Of a DNA stretch of 64,000 nucleotides, positions 38,931 through 48,916 are shown one piece after another. Source of the stretch: Ramlibacter tataouinensis TTB310 (lineage in GTDB: Bacteria; Pseudomonadota; Gammaproteobacteria; Burkholderiales; Burkholderiaceae_C); the NCBI RefSeq assembly GCF_000215705.1, contig NC_015677.1:2120001-2184000 (forward strand), read 5' to 3'. The position numbers and the translations under genes are program-made. The notes under the pieces were generated by a model. The model was not told where the DNA came from and did not search any database. It saw nothing but the letters and a program-made list of their open reading frames with translations. Positions within the stretch are counted from its first letter, which is position 1. Every line of letters starts with the position of its first letter.

Positions 38931-41900
38931 TCAAGCGTTGAGCTGTGCCCAGACCTTGTCGAGGCGCTTGAGGCTCACCGGCTGGGGCGTGCGCAGCTCC
39001 TGGGCGAAGAAGCTCACCCGCAGCTCCTCCAGCAGCCAGCGGAACTCCTGCATGCGCTCGTCCAGCTGGCCCTTGCGTTCGGCCACCAGGCGCCAGTAGC
39101 GCTGCTCCTGCGGCTTGAGCTCGGCCAGGCGGGCCGCGTCGCGCGCCGGGTCGGCGCGCCACTTGTCCAGCCGCAGCACGATAGCCTTGAGGTAGCGCGG
39201 AAAGTGCTGCAGCGCGGCCCAGGGCGTGGCCGCGAGGAAGCGCTTGGGCATCAGCCGCTGCAGCTGCTGGGCCGCGTCCTGCGTGGCGTCGGGCGCGTTC
39301 TTGGTGTCCTTGATCTTGCGCAGCGCTGCGGCGTATTCGGTGAGGATGGTGCCGGCCAGGCGCGCGACCTCATTGGCGATCAGGGTCAGGCGGCCGCGCC
39401 CCTCCTCCACCCGACGCTTGAAGGCGGCCTGGTCGGCGGGCAAGGGCTCCTGCAGGAAGGCGCGGTCCAGCGCCACTTCGACGATCTGCTCGCGCAGTTC
39501 CTCCAGCGTGCCCAGCGGCATGTAGGCCACGGCCATCTTCTGCAGGTCGGGGATGTTCTTTTCCAGGTACTTCAGCGCGTCGCGGATCTGCAGCGCGACC
39601 AGCCGGCGCAGGCCTGCCCGGTGCCTGGCGGCGGCAACCTCGGGCTCGTCGAACACCTCGATCGCCACCCCATCGCCCTGGTCCACCAGCGCCGGAAAGC
39701 CCACCAGGCTGGTGCCGCCCCTGCGCACCTCCATCAGCTCGGGCAGTTCGCCGAAGGTCCAGGCGGTGTGGCGTTGAGCGCTTTCAACGGCCGGGACTTT
39801 TGCTCCTGCCCCCTTCGGAGGGAGGCCGGGAGATGGGCTCTCCGCCCGCTGCACGCCCCCACCCTGCCCTCCCCCGGAGGAGGAGGGAGAAGAAGCAACT
39901 TTGAGTCCTGCCAGGGCCTGGAACGCGCCACGTGCTTGCGCGCCGAGCTCCGCCTTGAGGGCGCCCAGGTTGCGGCCCATGCCCAGCTGGCGGCCGTGCT
40001 CGTCCACCACCAGCAGATTCATGAACAGGTGCGCCGGCACCATGTCGAGCTTGAAGTCGGTCCGCTTCACGTCCAGGCTGGTCGCCTCGCGCACGCGCCC
40101 CCGCAAGGCATCGGTCAACGCACCCTGCGCCCAGGCCTCGGGCCGGGTGAGTTCCGCCGCCAGCCGCGCCGCCGACTCCGGCAGCGGAACGAAGCGCGCG
40201 CGCGGCTTCTGCGGCAGGCTCTTGAGCAGGGCCTGCACCTTGTCCTTGAGCATACCGGGCACCAGCCATTCGCACCGCTCCTCGCTGACCTGGTTCAGCA
40301 CGAACAGGGGAACCGTCACCGTCAGCCCGTCGCGCGCATCGCCCGGCGCATGCAGGTAGCTGGCCGCGCAGTCGACCCCGCCCAGGCGGAGGGTCTTGGG
40401 GAAGGCGTCGGTGGTGATGCCCGCCGCCTCGTGCCGCATCAGCTCTTCGCGCGTGAGCTTGAGCAGATCGGGGTTCCTGCGGCTCTCGGTCCGGTACCAG
40501 CCTTCGAAGGTGTGGCCGTTGTAGACGTCGGGCGGAATCTGCTGGTCGTAGAAGGCGTAGATCAGCTCGTCGTCCACCAGCACGTCCTGGCGCCGCGACT
40601 TGTGCTCCAGCTCCTCGACCTGGCGGACCAGCTTGCGGTTGGCCTGCAGGAACGGCAGGGAGGTCTCCCATTGCCCGGCCACCAGGCCCTCGCGGATGAA
40701 GATCTCGCGCGCGCCCTGCTGGTCCACCCGCGCGAACGGCACGCGCCGGCCGCTGTAGATCACCAGCCCGTACAGCGTGGCACGTTCCAGCGCCAAGACG
40801 TCGGCGGCTTTCTTCTCCCAGTGCGGATCCAGCAGCTGCTTCCTCAGCAGGTGGCCTGCCACCTCCTCCACCCACAGGGGTTCGATGTTGGCGATGCCGC
40901 GGCCGAACAGACGGGTGGTCTCCACCAGCTCGGCGCACACGATCCAGCGGCCCGGCCGCTTCTTCAGGTGCGCCCCGGGGTGGCGGTGGAACTTGATGCC
41001 CCGCGCGCCCAGGTACTCGGACGACTGGGCCCCGGCACCTGCGGCGCCGTCCTCCATCTTCCAGCCGATGTTGCCCAGCAGGCCGGACAGCATGGACTTG
41101 TGCAGCGCCTCGTAGGAGGCAGGTTGTGCATTGAGCTTCCAACGGTGCTCGGTCACCACCGTCAGCAGCTGGCTGTGGATGTCGCGCCACTCGCGCACGC
41201 GGCGGATGTTGATGAAATTCTGGCGCAGCAGCTGCTCGTACTGGCGGTTGGTGAGCTTGTGCTGCGCACCGTGGCCGCCGCGCGCCTCGTGAATCCACTT
41301 CCACAGCGTCAGGTACCCGGAGAACTCGCTTTTCTCGTCGTCGAACTTGGCGTGCTGCTGGTCGGCCTGGGCCTGCAGCTCCAGCGGCCGGTCGCGCACG
41401 TCCTGCACCGACAGCGCCGATGCCACCACCAGCACCTCCTCCAGGGCGCCGCGGCCGCGCGCCTCCAGGATCATGCGGCCCACGCGCGGGTCCAGCGGCA
41501 GCCGGGCCAGCTCGCGGCCGACCTCGGTGAGCTCGTTGTCTTCATCCACCGCGCCCAGCTCGCCCAGCAGCTGGTAGCCGTCGGTGATGGCGCGGCGCTG
41601 CGGGGCCTCCAGGAAGGGGAAGTCCTCCACCGACCCCAGGTGCAGGGACTTCATGCGCAGGATCACTCCGGCCAGCGAAGAGCGCAGGATCTCCGGGTCC
41701 GAGAAGCGCGGGCGGCCGTTGAAGTCCTCCTCGCTGTACAGCCGGATGCAGATGCCGTTGGCCACCCGGCCGCAGCGGCCGGCGCGCTGGTTGGCCGCCG
41801 CCTGGCTCACCGGCTCGATCAGCAGCTGCTCCACCTTGCTGCGGAAGCTGTAACGCTTGACGCGCGCCGTGCCGGCGTCGATCACGTAGCGGATGCCGGG

Positions 41901-42821
41901 CACGGTGAGCGAAGTCTCGGCCACGTTGGTGGCCAGCACGAGGCGCCGCCCCTGGTGCGGCTCGAAGATGCGGTCCTGCTCGGCCTGCGACAGGCGGGCG
42001 AACAGCGGCAGCACCTCGGCGCCGCGCGTCAGCGGCTGGTGCGCCAAATGCCCGCGCAGGTGGTCGGCCGCCTCGCGGATCTCGCGCTCGCCCGGCAGGA
42101 ACACCAGGATGTCCCCGCCCCCGGCGCCTTGCCAGAGTTCATCGACCGCGTCGGCGATGGCCTCGTTCAGGCCGTAATCGCGCGACTCCTCGAACGGCCG
42201 CCAGCGCTGCTCCACCGGGAACATCCGGCCCGAGACATAGAGGATGGGCGCCGGCCCCTGGGCGGAGGCGAAATGCTGCGCGAAGCGGTCGGCGTCGATG
42301 GTGGCCGAGGTCACCACGATCTTGAGGTCCGGCCGGCGCGGCAGGAGTTGCCGCAGGTAGCCCAGCAGAAAATCGATGTTGAGGCTGCGTTCGTGCGCCT
42401 CGTCGATGATCAGCGTGTCGTAGGCCGAAAGGAGCGGGTCGGTCTGCGTCTCGGCCAGCAGGATGCCGTCGGTCATCAGCTTGACCGAGGCCTCGCGCGA
42501 CAGGCGGTCCTGGAAGCGCACCTTGTAGCCCACCACCTCGCCCAGCGGGGTCTGCAGCTCCTCGGCGATGCGCTTGGCCACGCTGGAAGCGGCGATGCGG
42601 CGCGGCTGCGTATGGCCGATGAGGCGGCCCTTGTGCCCCGGCGCCGCGTTCAGGCGGCCGCGGCCCATGGCCAGCGCGATCTTGGGCAGCTGCGTGGTCT
42701 TGCCCGAGCCGGTTTCGCCGCAGACGATCACCACCGGGTGGGCCGCCATCGCGTCCATGATCTCCTGGCGCTTGGCGGAGACAGGCAGGGCGTCGGGGAA
42801 GGTGATGCGAAGGTCGGGCAA
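38931..42821 (-). CDS. hrpA: DEAH-box ATP-dependent RNA helicase HrpA
   Basis: Large cytosolic RNA helicase of 1296 residues, full HrpA length. Motif [15 protein letters not shown] is near 35-48, the DEAH motif in [11 protein letters not shown], motif [14 protein letters not shown], and motif [16 protein letters not shown]2/OB and long C-terminal HrpA domains follow. Near the C-terminus an extra stretch of about 40 low-complexity residues ([10 protein letters not shown] ... [14 protein letters not shown]) interrupts the conserved sequence. It is encoded by the GC-rich repeat at about 39788-39905, which stays in frame. Confidence 0.95.
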   Translation of the reverse strand: MPDLRITFPDALPVSAKRQEIMDAMAAHPVVIVCGETGSGKTTQLPKIALAMGRGRLNAAPGHKGRLIGHTQPRRIAASSVAKRIAEELQTPLGEVVGYKVRFQDRLSREASVKLMTDGILLAETQTDPLLSAYDTLIIDEAHERSLNIDFLLGYLRQLLPRRPDLKIVVTSATIDADRFAQHFASAQGPAPILYVSGRMFPVEQRWRPFEESRDYGLNEAIADAVDELWQGAGGGDILVFLPGEREIREAADHLRGHLAHQPLTRGAEVLPLFARLSQAEQDRIFEPHQGRRLVLATNVAETSLTVPGIRYVIDAGTARVKRYSFRSKVEQLLIEPVSQAAANQRAGRCGRVANGICIRLYSEEDFNGRPRFSDPEILRSSLAGVILRMKSLHLGSVEDFPFLEAPQRRAITDGYQLLGELGAVDEDNELTEVGRELARLPLDPRVGRMILEARGRGALEEVLVVASALSVQDVRDRPLELQAQADQQHAKFDDEKSEFSGYLTLWKWIHEARGGHGAQHKLTNRQYEQLLRQNFINIRRVREWRDIHSQLLTVVTEHRWKLNAQPASYEALHKSMLSGLLGNIGWKMEDGAAGAGAQSSEYLGARGIKFHRHPGAHLKKRPGRWIVCAELVETTRLFGRGIANIEPLWVEEVAGHLLRKQLLDPHWEKKAADVLALERATLYGLVIYSGRRVPFARVDQQGAREIFIREGLVAGQWETSLPFLQANRKLVRQVEELEHKSRRQDVLVDDELIYAFYDQQIPPDVYNGHTFEGWYRTESRRNPDLLKLTREELMRHEAAGITTDAFPKTLRLGGVDCAASYLHAPGDARDGLTVTVPLFVLNQVSEERCEWLVPGMLKDKVQALLKSLPQKPRARFVPLPESAARLAAELTRPEAWAQGALTDALRGRVREATSLDVKRTDFKLDMVPAHLFMNLLVVDEHGRQLGMGRNLGALKAELGAQARGAFQALAGLKVASSPSSSGGGQGGGVQRAESPSPGLPPKGAGAKVPAVESAQRHTAWTFGELPELMEVRRGGTSLVGFPALVDQGDGVAIEVFDEPEVAAARHRAGLRRLVALQIRDALKYLEKNIPDLQKMAVAYMPLGTLEELREQIVEVALDRAFLQEPLPADQAAFKRRVEEGRGRLTLIANEVARLAGTILTEYAAALRKIKDTKNAPDATQDAAQQLQRLMPKRFLAATPWAALQHFPRYLKAIVLRLDKWRADPARDAARLAELKPQEQRYWRLVAERKGQLDERMQEFRWLLEELRVSFFAQELRTPQPVSLKRLDKVWAQLNA
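39788..39905. repeat. In-frame intragenic GC-rich repeat within hrpA
   Basis: About 118 bp with nested dyads: CCCT-TCGG-AGGG near 39810 and CCCTCC-N9-GGAGGG near 39868. One of its antisense frames reads [10 protein letters not shown], the pattern of dispersed repeats known from many beta-proteobacterial genomes that insert in frame into genes. In hrpA it encodes a Ser/Gly/Pro-rich spacer. Confidence 0.6.
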
Positions 42822-42886
42822 GGCGCAGCGGCGGAAAACCTTCGATTATCGGGCGGGCGCCGCCCGCCTGGCGCCCGCCAGCGGCC

Positions 42887-44101
42887 TCAGGGCGCCGGCA
42901 GCTCGGCGATCTGCTCGGTGACGCGGTCGAACCAGGCGATCCGACTGGGATAGGTCCAGGCCGTGCGCGACATGGCGCGGGCCATGGACACCGCCGTGGA
43001 CGGCCGCATCATGGGCAGCGCCTGCAGCACGCCCACGCCCACCTCGGCCACCCACTGCATGCCGGCGTTGTCCAGCTGCCGCGGCTGCTGGCCGGTGGTC
43101 AGGGCCACCGGCCGCAGCAGGCGCGCCCCCACCTGGCGCGCCAGCGAGAGCAGTGCCTCGGTGTCGCTGGCGTTGCGCATCAGCAGCAGGAAACCGTCGT
43201 CGCCGAGCCGGCCCATTTCCACCTGCGCCGGCACGCAGCGCCGCAGCCGGCTTGCGCAGACGAACAGGGCGTGGTTGGCGGCGGCGCGGCCGTGCAGGTT
43301 CTCCAGGGCGTACAGGTTGCCGATGGACACGGCAATCACGCCCACCGGCCGGCGTTCGCCCTCGTGCCGGAAGAAGGCCGCGCCCACCATGGGGCCGGCG
43401 GTTTCGGCATGCGAGCGCAGGCGCGTGACCGGGTCGTAGTTGGGGCCGTGCGCCAGCACCTCGCGCAGTTCGATCAGGTACGAGTAGCGGGCCCACATCG
43501 CCGTGGCGATGGTGGCCAGGTAGGCCATGCCCGCCAGCGCGCTGGCGGCGTGCACCGGCCAGGGCACGCCCTGCCGGTCCAGGGCGATCCAGCTCAGGCC
43601 GACGACCGCCAGCAGCATGAAGGACACGCCGGCCACCGCCAGCCAGCCCAGGGGGTCGCCGCGCAGCGCGCCGCGCAGGCACAGCAGCAGCCCCGCCGCG
43701 CCCACGCCGCAAGACCAGAGCGAGCTGAGCGCCAGCGCATGGAACGGGTCGAGCAGCCAGCCCAGGGCCAGCACGCCCGTGGCCAGGCCGGCGGCCACCC
43801 GGCGGATGCGGCGCGCCTGCAGCTCGTCGCGCATCAGGCCCAGCATGGCCAGGAGCATCAGGCCCAGCGCCGTGCTGCACACTGCGGCCACGTGGGCCAG
43901 CCAGCGCGCCTCGGCCTGCGGCCGCACCACCGGCAGCGCACCCAGGTACGCGGCGGCGAACACGCCCGACATCAGCGCCGACAGGGCTGCGGTGAGCGCC
44001 ACCCGGTGCAGCGAACGCGCGAAAGCCACCAGGGAAGCGGCCAGCATCAGCGCCACCGTGCCGAAGAAGGCGCCCCAGATGCCCACGACCAGCTTGTCCA
44101 T
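42887..44101 (-). CDS. Membrane protein with a degenerate GGDEF-type domain
   Basis: 404 residues. About seven hydrophobic segments fill residues 5-205, then comes a diguanylate-cyclase-fold domain starting at NYDPVTRLRSHAE (221). The catalytic signature position reads GRLGDDGFLLL (297-307) instead of GGDEF/GGEEF, so cyclase activity is unlikely and a GTP-binding or c-di-GMP-sensing role is possible. No inhibitory RxxD is obvious. It is divergent from argA with 93 bp between them. The sensory ligand is unknown. Confidence 0.72.
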   Translation of the reverse strand: MDKLVVGIWGAFFGTVALMLAASLVAFARSLHRVALTAALSALMSGVFAAAYLGALPVVRPQAEARWLAHVAAVCSTALGLMLLAMLGLMRDELQARRIRRVAAGLATGVLALGWLLDPFHALALSSLWSCGVGAAGLLLCLRGALRGDPLGWLAVAGVSFMLLAVVGLSWIALDRQGVPWPVHAASALAGMAYLATIATAMWARYSYLIELREVLAHGPNYDPVTRLRSHAETAGPMVGAAFFRHEGERRPVGVIAVSIGNLYALENLHGRAAANHALFVCASRLRRCVPAQVEMGRLGDDGFLLLMRNASDTEALLSLARQVGARLLRPVALTTGQQPRQLDNAGMQWVAEVGVGVLQALPMMRPSTAVSMARAMSRTAWTYPSRIAWFDRVTEQIAELPAP

Positions 44102-44194
44102 GCCGCAACCATAGCGCGGCCGGACCCGGGCGCGATGGGTGTTTACCTTACACTTCGCCGCACCTTCTCCCCTGCGCCGACCGCGCCGCGCGCC

Positions 44195-45544
44195 ATGTCC
44201 GCCGTCTTCAACTTCACCTTCGTGCCCTGGTTCCGGTCGGTGGCGCCCTACATCCACATGCACCGCGGCAAGACCTTCGTGGTCGGCGTCGCGGGCGAGG
44301 CCATCGCCGCGGGCAAGCTGCACACCATCGCGCAGGATCTCGCGTTGATCCAGAGCATGGGCGTGAAAGTGGTGCTGGTGCACGGCTTCCGGCCCCAGGT
44401 CAACGAGCAGCTCAGGGCCAAGGGCCACACCGCCCGCTACTCGCACGGCATGCGCATCACCGACGAGGTCTCGCTGGACTGCGCGCAGGAGGCGGCCGGC
44501 CAGCTGCGCTACGAGATCGAGGCGGCGTTCAGCCAGGGCCTGCCCAACACGCCGATGGCGGGTTCCACCGTGCGCGTGATCTCCGGCAACTTCATCACCG
44601 CCCGGCCCGTGGGCATCCTGGACGGGGTGGACTTCCAGCACTCGGGCCTGGTGCGCAAGGTGGACGTGGGCGGCATCACCCGCACCCTGGAGCACGGCGC
44701 GATGGTGCTGCTGTCCCCCTTCGGCTTCTCGCCCACCGGCGAGGCCTTCAACCTCACCATGGAGGAGGTGGCCACCAGCGTGGCCATCGCGCTGCAGGCC
44801 GACAAGCTGGTGTTCCTCACCGAGATCCCCGGCATCCGCATCAAGCCGATGGAGCCCGAGGCCGAGGACAACCCGATCGACCTGGAGCTGCCGCTGGCAG
44901 CGGCCGAGCGCATCCTGGCGCAGCTGCCCAGCCCGCAGCAGCCCACCGACACCGCCTTCTACCTGCAGCACTGCGTCAAGGCCTGCAAGGCCGGCGTGGA
45001 GCGCAGCCACATCCTGCCGTTCGCGGTGGACGGCTCGCTGCTGCTGGAGATCTACGTGCACGACGGCATCGGCACCATGGTCATCGACGAGAAGCTGGAG
45101 GAGCTGCGCGAGGCTTCGGCCGACGACGTGGGCGGCATCCTGCAGCTGATCGAGCCGTTCGAGAACGACGGCACCCTGGTCAAGCGCAGCCGCACCGAGA
45201 TCGAGCGCGACGTTGCCAACTACACCATCATCGAGCACGACGGCGTGATCTTCGCCTGCGCGGCGCTCTACCCCTATCCCGAGGCCAGGACCGGCGAGAT
45301 GGCGGCGCTCACGGTCTCGCCGCAAAGCCAGGGCCAGGGCGACGGCGAGAAGGTGCTCAAGCGCGTCGAGCAGCGCGCCCGCGGCATGGGGCTGGAGAGC
45401 ATCTTCGTGCTCACCACCCGCACCATGCACTGGTTCCTCAAGCGCGGCTTCGTCCAGGTCGACCCCGACTGGCTGCCCGAGGCGCGCAAGCGCAAGTACA
45501 ACTGGGACCGGCGCAGCCAGGTGCTGGTCAAGAAGCTCGTCTGA
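44195..45544 (+). CDS. argA: Amino-acid N-acetyltransferase (N-acetylglutamate synthase)
   Basis: First step of arginine synthesis: acetyl-CoA plus glutamate to N-acetylglutamate; usually feedback-inhibited by arginine. 449 residues, the classical ArgA layout: an amino-acid-kinase-like N-terminal domain (FVVGVAGEAIAAGKLHTIAQDLALI, VLVHGFRPQVNEQL) and a C-terminal GNAT domain (IIEHDGVIFACAALYPYPEARTGEMAALTVSPQSQGQGDG). ATG at 44195 gives the usual FVPWFRSVAPYIHMHRGKTFV N-terminus; no Shine-Dalgarno sequence is evident. Confidence 0.95.
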   Translation: MSAVFNFTFVPWFRSVAPYIHMHRGKTFVVGVAGEAIAAGKLHTIAQDLALIQSMGVKVVLVHGFRPQVNEQLRAKGHTARYSHGMRITDEVSLDCAQEAAGQLRYEIEAAFSQGLPNTPMAGSTVRVISGNFITARPVGILDGVDFQHSGLVRKVDVGGITRTLEHGAMVLLSPFGFSPTGEAFNLTMEEVATSVAIALQADKLVFLTEIPGIRIKPMEPEAEDNPIDLELPLAAAERILAQLPSPQQPTDTAFYLQHCVKACKAGVERSHILPFAVDGSLLLEIYVHDGIGTMVIDEKLEELREASADDVGGILQLIEPFENDGTLVKRSRTEIERDVANYTIIEHDGVIFACAALYPYPEARTGEMAALTVSPQSQGQGDGEKVLKRVEQRARGMGLESIFVLTTRTMHWFLKRGFVQVDPDWLPEARKRKYNWDRRSQVLVKKLV

Positions 45545-45574
45545 GCCGGGTCGCGCCGGCAGCCTGAGCCTTGT

Positions 45575-45632
45575 CCTACAGCGCAAGGCGACCGGTCCGA
45601 CATACAGGGTCCGGATGGCCGCCTAAGGTGGA
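45575..45632 (+). promoter_or_regulatory. Bipartite promoter-like element, copy A (CCTAC-N43-CTAAGGTGGA)
   Basis: CCTAC at 45575-45579 and CTAAGGTGGA at 45623-45632, separated by exactly 43 bp. The same pair with identical spacing occurs upstream of the genes at 63192 and 62716-63012. Here it lies 17-74 bp before the hydrolase ATG and is distinct from its Shine-Dalgarno (GGAGGTGA). Confidence 0.6.
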
Positions 45633-45648
45633 CTGCAGGAGGTGACCC

Positions 45649-46332
45649 ATGCCCACCAAGGTTTTCACGCGCGAAGTGCGCATCCCGGCCGGCGACGCCT
45701 GGCTGCAGGGCGACCTGGTGCTGCCCGAGGAGCCGCTGGGCCTGGTGCTGTTCGCGCATGGCAGCGGCAGCGGCCGGCACAGCGGGCGCAACCGGCGCGT
45801 TGCCGCGCAGCTGCAGCAGCAAGGCATCGCCACCCTGCTGCCGGACCTGCTGACCGCGCAGGAGCAGCAGGACGACTCGCGCACCCGGCAGCACCGCTTC
45901 GACATCCCGCTTCTGACCGGCCGCCTGCAGGACGCGGCGGCCTGGGCGGCCGAGCAGCCGGTGCTGACCGACCTGCCGCTGGGCCTGTTCGGTGCCAGCA
46001 CCGGCAGCGCGGCGGCCCTGATCGCCACCGCCCGCCTGCGCCGGCGGGTCACGGCCCTGGTCTCGCGCGGGGGACGGGCTGACCTGGCCGGGCCGGCGGT
46101 GCTGGCCGCCATCGTCGCGCCGACCCTGCTGATCGTGGGCGGGCGTGACGCCGAGACACTGGCGCTGAACCAGGCCGCCTACGAGCACCTTCGCTGCGAG
46201 CGCAGCCTGGCCGTGGTGCCCGGCGCCGGGCATTTGTTCGAGGAACCCGGCGCGCTGGAGCGCGTGGCCGACCTGGCGGCCGGCTGGTTCCAGACCCGCT
46301 TCGCCGCCGCCGCGCTGGAGGTGGCGGGATGA
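45649..46332 (+). CDS. Alpha/beta hydrolase (dienelactone-hydrolase-like)
   Basis: 227-residue cytosolic hydrolase. The oxyanion region LVLFAHGSGSGRHSGRN and nucleophile elbow GLFGASTGSAAAL (G-x-S-x-G) are clear; the catalytic Asp is likely in LIVGGRDAETL and the His in VPGAGHLFEEPG. A strong Shine-Dalgarno (GGAGGTGA) precedes the ATG. It is the first gene of a three-gene unit with a phosphoribosyltransferase (4-bp overlap) and an erythromycin-esterase-like protein; these three families are often neighbours or fused in other bacteria. The substrate is unknown. Confidence 0.85.
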   Translation: MPTKVFTREVRIPAGDAWLQGDLVLPEEPLGLVLFAHGSGSGRHSGRNRRVAAQLQQQGIATLLPDLLTAQEQQDDSRTRQHRFDIPLLTGRLQDAAAWAAEQPVLTDLPLGLFGASTGSAAALIATARLRRRVTALVSRGGRADLAGPAVLAAIVAPTLLIVGGRDAETLALNQAAYEHLRCERSLAVVPGAGHLFEEPGALERVADLAAGWFQTRFAAAALEVAG

Positions 46333-47000
46333 GCCCAGCGCCGGTCCTGCCCCTGCGCGACCGGCGCCAGGCCGGCCGGCTGCTGGCCGGCAGCCTGGCA
46401 CCCTACCGCGGCCGCCCCGGCCTGCTGGTGCTGGCCTTGCCACGGGGCGGCGTGCCGGTGGCCTTCGAGATCGCCCGCAGCCTGGGCGCGCCGCTGGACA
46501 TCTTCGTGGTGCGAAAGATCGGCATGCCCGGACACCCGGAGTACGCCATCGGCGCCATCGCCAGCGGCGGCGTGCGCGTCATGGAACCGTTGCCCGGCGG
46601 CACCGTGCGGCCGCAGGTCCTGCAAGAGGCGATCGAGCGCGAGACCGGCGAGCTGGCGCGGCGCGAGCAGGTGTACCGGGGCGAGCAGCCGCCCGCCGAC
46701 ATCCGCGGCCGCACCGTGCTGGTGGTCGACGACGGCATGGCCACCGGCTCGACCATGGAAGCGGCCGTGCTGGCCTTGCGGCAGCAGCAGCCCGCCCGGC
46801 TGGTGGTGGTGGTACCCGTGGCGCCGCGCGACACGGTCGCACGGTTGCGTGCGCGGGTGGACGAGGTGGCCTGCCTGGCCACGCCCGAGCCGTTCCGCGC
46901 CGTCAGCCTGTGGTACCAGGACTTCCCGCAGTGCACGGACCAGGAGGTCTGCGAGCTGCTGGAGGAATCGCGCCGCGAGCCGGCCCACCTGTCGCATTGA
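46329..47000 (+). CDS. Phosphoribosyltransferase-domain protein
   Basis: 223-residue cytosolic protein. The PRPP loop VLVVDDGMATGSTM is intact, with an upstream ALPRGGVPVAFEIARSLGAPLDIFVVRKIGMPGHPEYAIGAI region as in stress-associated PRT proteins. The base or substrate acceptor is not known for this subgroup. The start overlaps the hydrolase stop (ATGA), so the two are translationally coupled. Confidence 0.87.
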   Translation: MSPAPVLPLRDRRQAGRLLAGSLAPYRGRPGLLVLALPRGGVPVAFEIARSLGAPLDIFVVRKIGMPGHPEYAIGAIASGGVRVMEPLPGGTVRPQVLQEAIERETGELARREQVYRGEQPPADIRGRTVLVVDDGMATGSTMEAAVLALRQQQPARLVVVVPVAPRDTVARLRARVDEVACLATPEPFRAVSLWYQDFPQCTDQEVCELLEESRREPAHLSH

Positions 47001-47014
47001 CCGAACCGCCCGCC

Positions 47015-48361
47015 ATGCCGCCGGACAGCGACACCCTGCCCCAGCGCCTGCGCCCGCACCTGCGGCCGCTGGACGGGAATGGCCTGCTGGACTTCATCGG
47101 CGACGCGCGCATCGTGCTGCTGGGCGAAGCCTCGCACGGCACGCACGAGTTCTACGCCATGCGGGCCGCGCTCACGCAGCGCCTGGTCGCCGAGCGCGGC
47201 TTCAATGCCGTGGTCGTGGAGGCCGACTGGCCGGATGCCTGGCGCGTCAACCGCTATGTGCGGGGACTGTCCGGCGACCGCAGCGCGGACGAGGCGCTGG
47301 CCGGCTTCCGGCGCTTCCCCACCTGGATGTGGAGCAACACCGTGGTGCGCGACTTCGCCCGGAGCCTGCGCCGGCACAACCTGGGCGTCGCGCCGGAACG
47401 CCAGGCCGGCTTCTATGGCATGGACCTGTACAGCCTGTTCGGCTCCATCGAGGCCGTGCTGCGCTACCTGGAGGCCACCGACCCGGAAGAGGCGCGCCGG
47501 GCCCGCGAGCGCTATGCCTGTTTCGACCATTTCGGCCGCGACAGCCAGGCCTACGGCTACGTCGCCGGCCAGGGCCTGCGACCCGGCTGCGAGGACCAGG
47601 TGGCCCAGCAGCTGCGCGAGCTGATGGAGCACGCCGCCCAGCGTTCGGGCGCGCCCGGGCACGCGCGCGACGAAGCCTTCCACGCCGAGCAGAACGCGCG
47701 GCTGGTGCGCAACGCCGAGGAGTACTACCGGGCCATGTACCGGGGCCGGGCCTCGTCCTGGAACCTGCGCGACCAGCACATGCTGGAGACGCTGCAGGCG
47801 CTGGAGCGCCACCTGGCCGACGGCGGCCGCCCGCTGCCGAAGATGGTGGTGTGGGCCCACAACTCGCACCTGGGCGACGCCAGCGCCACCGAGATGGCGC
47901 GCCAGGGCGAGTGGAACGTGGGCCAGCTGGCGCGCGAGCACTGGGACGGCCAGGCCCTGCTGGTGGGTTTTTCCACTTACCGCGGCAGCGTGACGGCGGC
48001 GACCGACTGGGACGCACCCGCCCGGCGCAGGCGGGTGCGCGACGGCCTGCCCGGCAGCTTCGAGGACCTGTTCCACCGCACCGGCGAACCGGCCTTCTGG
48101 CTGGGGCTGCGCGGCAACGAGTCGCTGGGCGAGCTGCTGGCGCAGCCGCGGCTGCAGCGCGCCATCGGCGTGATCTACCGCCCCGAGACGGAGCGCTGGA
48201 GCCACTACTTCGAAACCCAGCTGCCGGCCCAGTTCGACGCCCTGGTGCACATCGACGAAACGCGGGCCGTCGAGCCGCTGGAACCCGACGCCGGCTGGAG
48301 CCCCGGCGGGCAGAGTGAAAAAGCCGGGGAACCCGCCGAGACCTACCCCAGCGGCGTCTGA
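47015..48361 (+). CDS. Erythromycin-esterase-family protein
   Basis: 448-residue cytosolic protein of the EreA/EreB-like superfamily. Family motifs with the catalytic Glu/His set are visible: LLGEASHGTHEFYAMRAAL, VVVEADWPDAWRVNRYVRG, and VWAHNSHLGDASATEM. Most chromosomal members are not macrolide-resistance enzymes, and this one's linkage to a hydrolase and a phosphoribosyltransferase argues for a housekeeping or stress role. ATG at 47015 was chosen; there is no good Shine-Dalgarno sequence. Resistance should not be inferred from the family name. Confidence 0.86.
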   Translation: MPPDSDTLPQRLRPHLRPLDGNGLLDFIGDARIVLLGEASHGTHEFYAMRAALTQRLVAERGFNAVVVEADWPDAWRVNRYVRGLSGDRSADEALAGFRRFPTWMWSNTVVRDFARSLRRHNLGVAPERQAGFYGMDLYSLFGSIEAVLRYLEATDPEEARRARERYACFDHFGRDSQAYGYVAGQGLRPGCEDQVAQQLRELMEHAAQRSGAPGHARDEAFHAEQNARLVRNAEEYYRAMYRGRASSWNLRDQHMLETLQALERHLADGGRPLPKMVVWAHNSHLGDASATEMARQGEWNVGQLAREHWDGQALLVGFSTYRGSVTAATDWDAPARRRRVRDGLPGSFEDLFHRTGEPAFWLGLRGNESLGELLAQPRLQRAIGVIYRPETERWSHYFETQLPAQFDALVHIDETRAVEPLEPDAGWSPGGQSEKAGEPAETYPSGV

Positions 48362-48365
48362 GGCC

Positions 48366-48890
48366 TCAGGCGGCCTGCGCGCGGGTGCCGCCCCGGCCTT
48401 GGCGCACCAGCAGCAAGAGGAACAGCAGCGCGAAGGCGGCGAACCAGAGCAGGGACCAGTTGGCGATCGACAGGCCCAGGAAGGTCCAGTCGATCTTGGT
48501 GCAGTCGCCGCTGCCGCGGAAGATCATGGGGATGGCGCGCCGCAGCGGGAAGGTCTCGATCATCCCGTAGAAGTCGCGGCCGCAGGACGCGATCTCGGGC
48601 GGATACCACTGCAGCCAGCTCTGGCGGGCGGCCACGAAGCCGCCGAAACCGGCGGCCAGCAGGCCCAGCCCGCTGCCGGCCAGCAAGGCCCCGCGGCCAC
48701 GGGCAAAGGCCGTCAGGCCCGCTGCCAGGGCCACCCCGATCAGCGCGTAACGCTGCACGATGCACATGGGGCACGGCTCCAGGCCGACGACATGCTGCAG
48801 GTACAGCCCGAAGGCCAGCATGGCCACGCTCACCACGGCCACCAGCGCCAGCACGCGGCGCGGCGCGCGGTCCAACCAATCGACGATCAC
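48366..48890 (-). CDS. dsbB: Disulfide bond formation protein B
   Basis: Inner-membrane quinone reductase that reoxidises DsbA. 174 residues with four membrane helices. The first redox pair CPMC is in VVGLEPCPMCIVQRY; the second periplasmic pair is Cys in EIASCGRDF and in FRGSGDCTKIDW. GTG at 48890 is preferred because a strong GGAGGAG lies 6 bases upstream; a GTG 8 codons earlier would bury that Shine-Dalgarno in the coding region. It follows cysA at the end of the sulfate-transport operon, a sulfur/thiol-themed neighbour. Confidence 0.9.
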   Translation of the reverse strand: MIVDWLDRAPRRVLALVAVVSVAMLAFGLYLQHVVGLEPCPMCIVQRYALIGVALAAGLTAFARGRGALLAGSGLGLLAAGFGGFVAARQSWLQWYPPEIASCGRDFYGMIETFPLRRAIPMIFRGSGDCTKIDWTFLGLSIANWSLLWFAAFALLFLLLLVRQGRGGTRAQAA

Positions 48891-48916
48891 AAGCGACTCC
48901 TCCTGACGGCGCACCG

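Noticed and set aside
38892..42953. Very long open frame opposite hrpA
   Set aside because: Antisense shadow of HrpA; the [10 protein letters not shown] piece in it comes from the embedded repeat.
47015..48361. Macrolide-resistance gene
   Set aside because: The erythromycin-esterase family is mostly chromosomal proteins of unknown role; nothing here shows macrolide hydrolysis.
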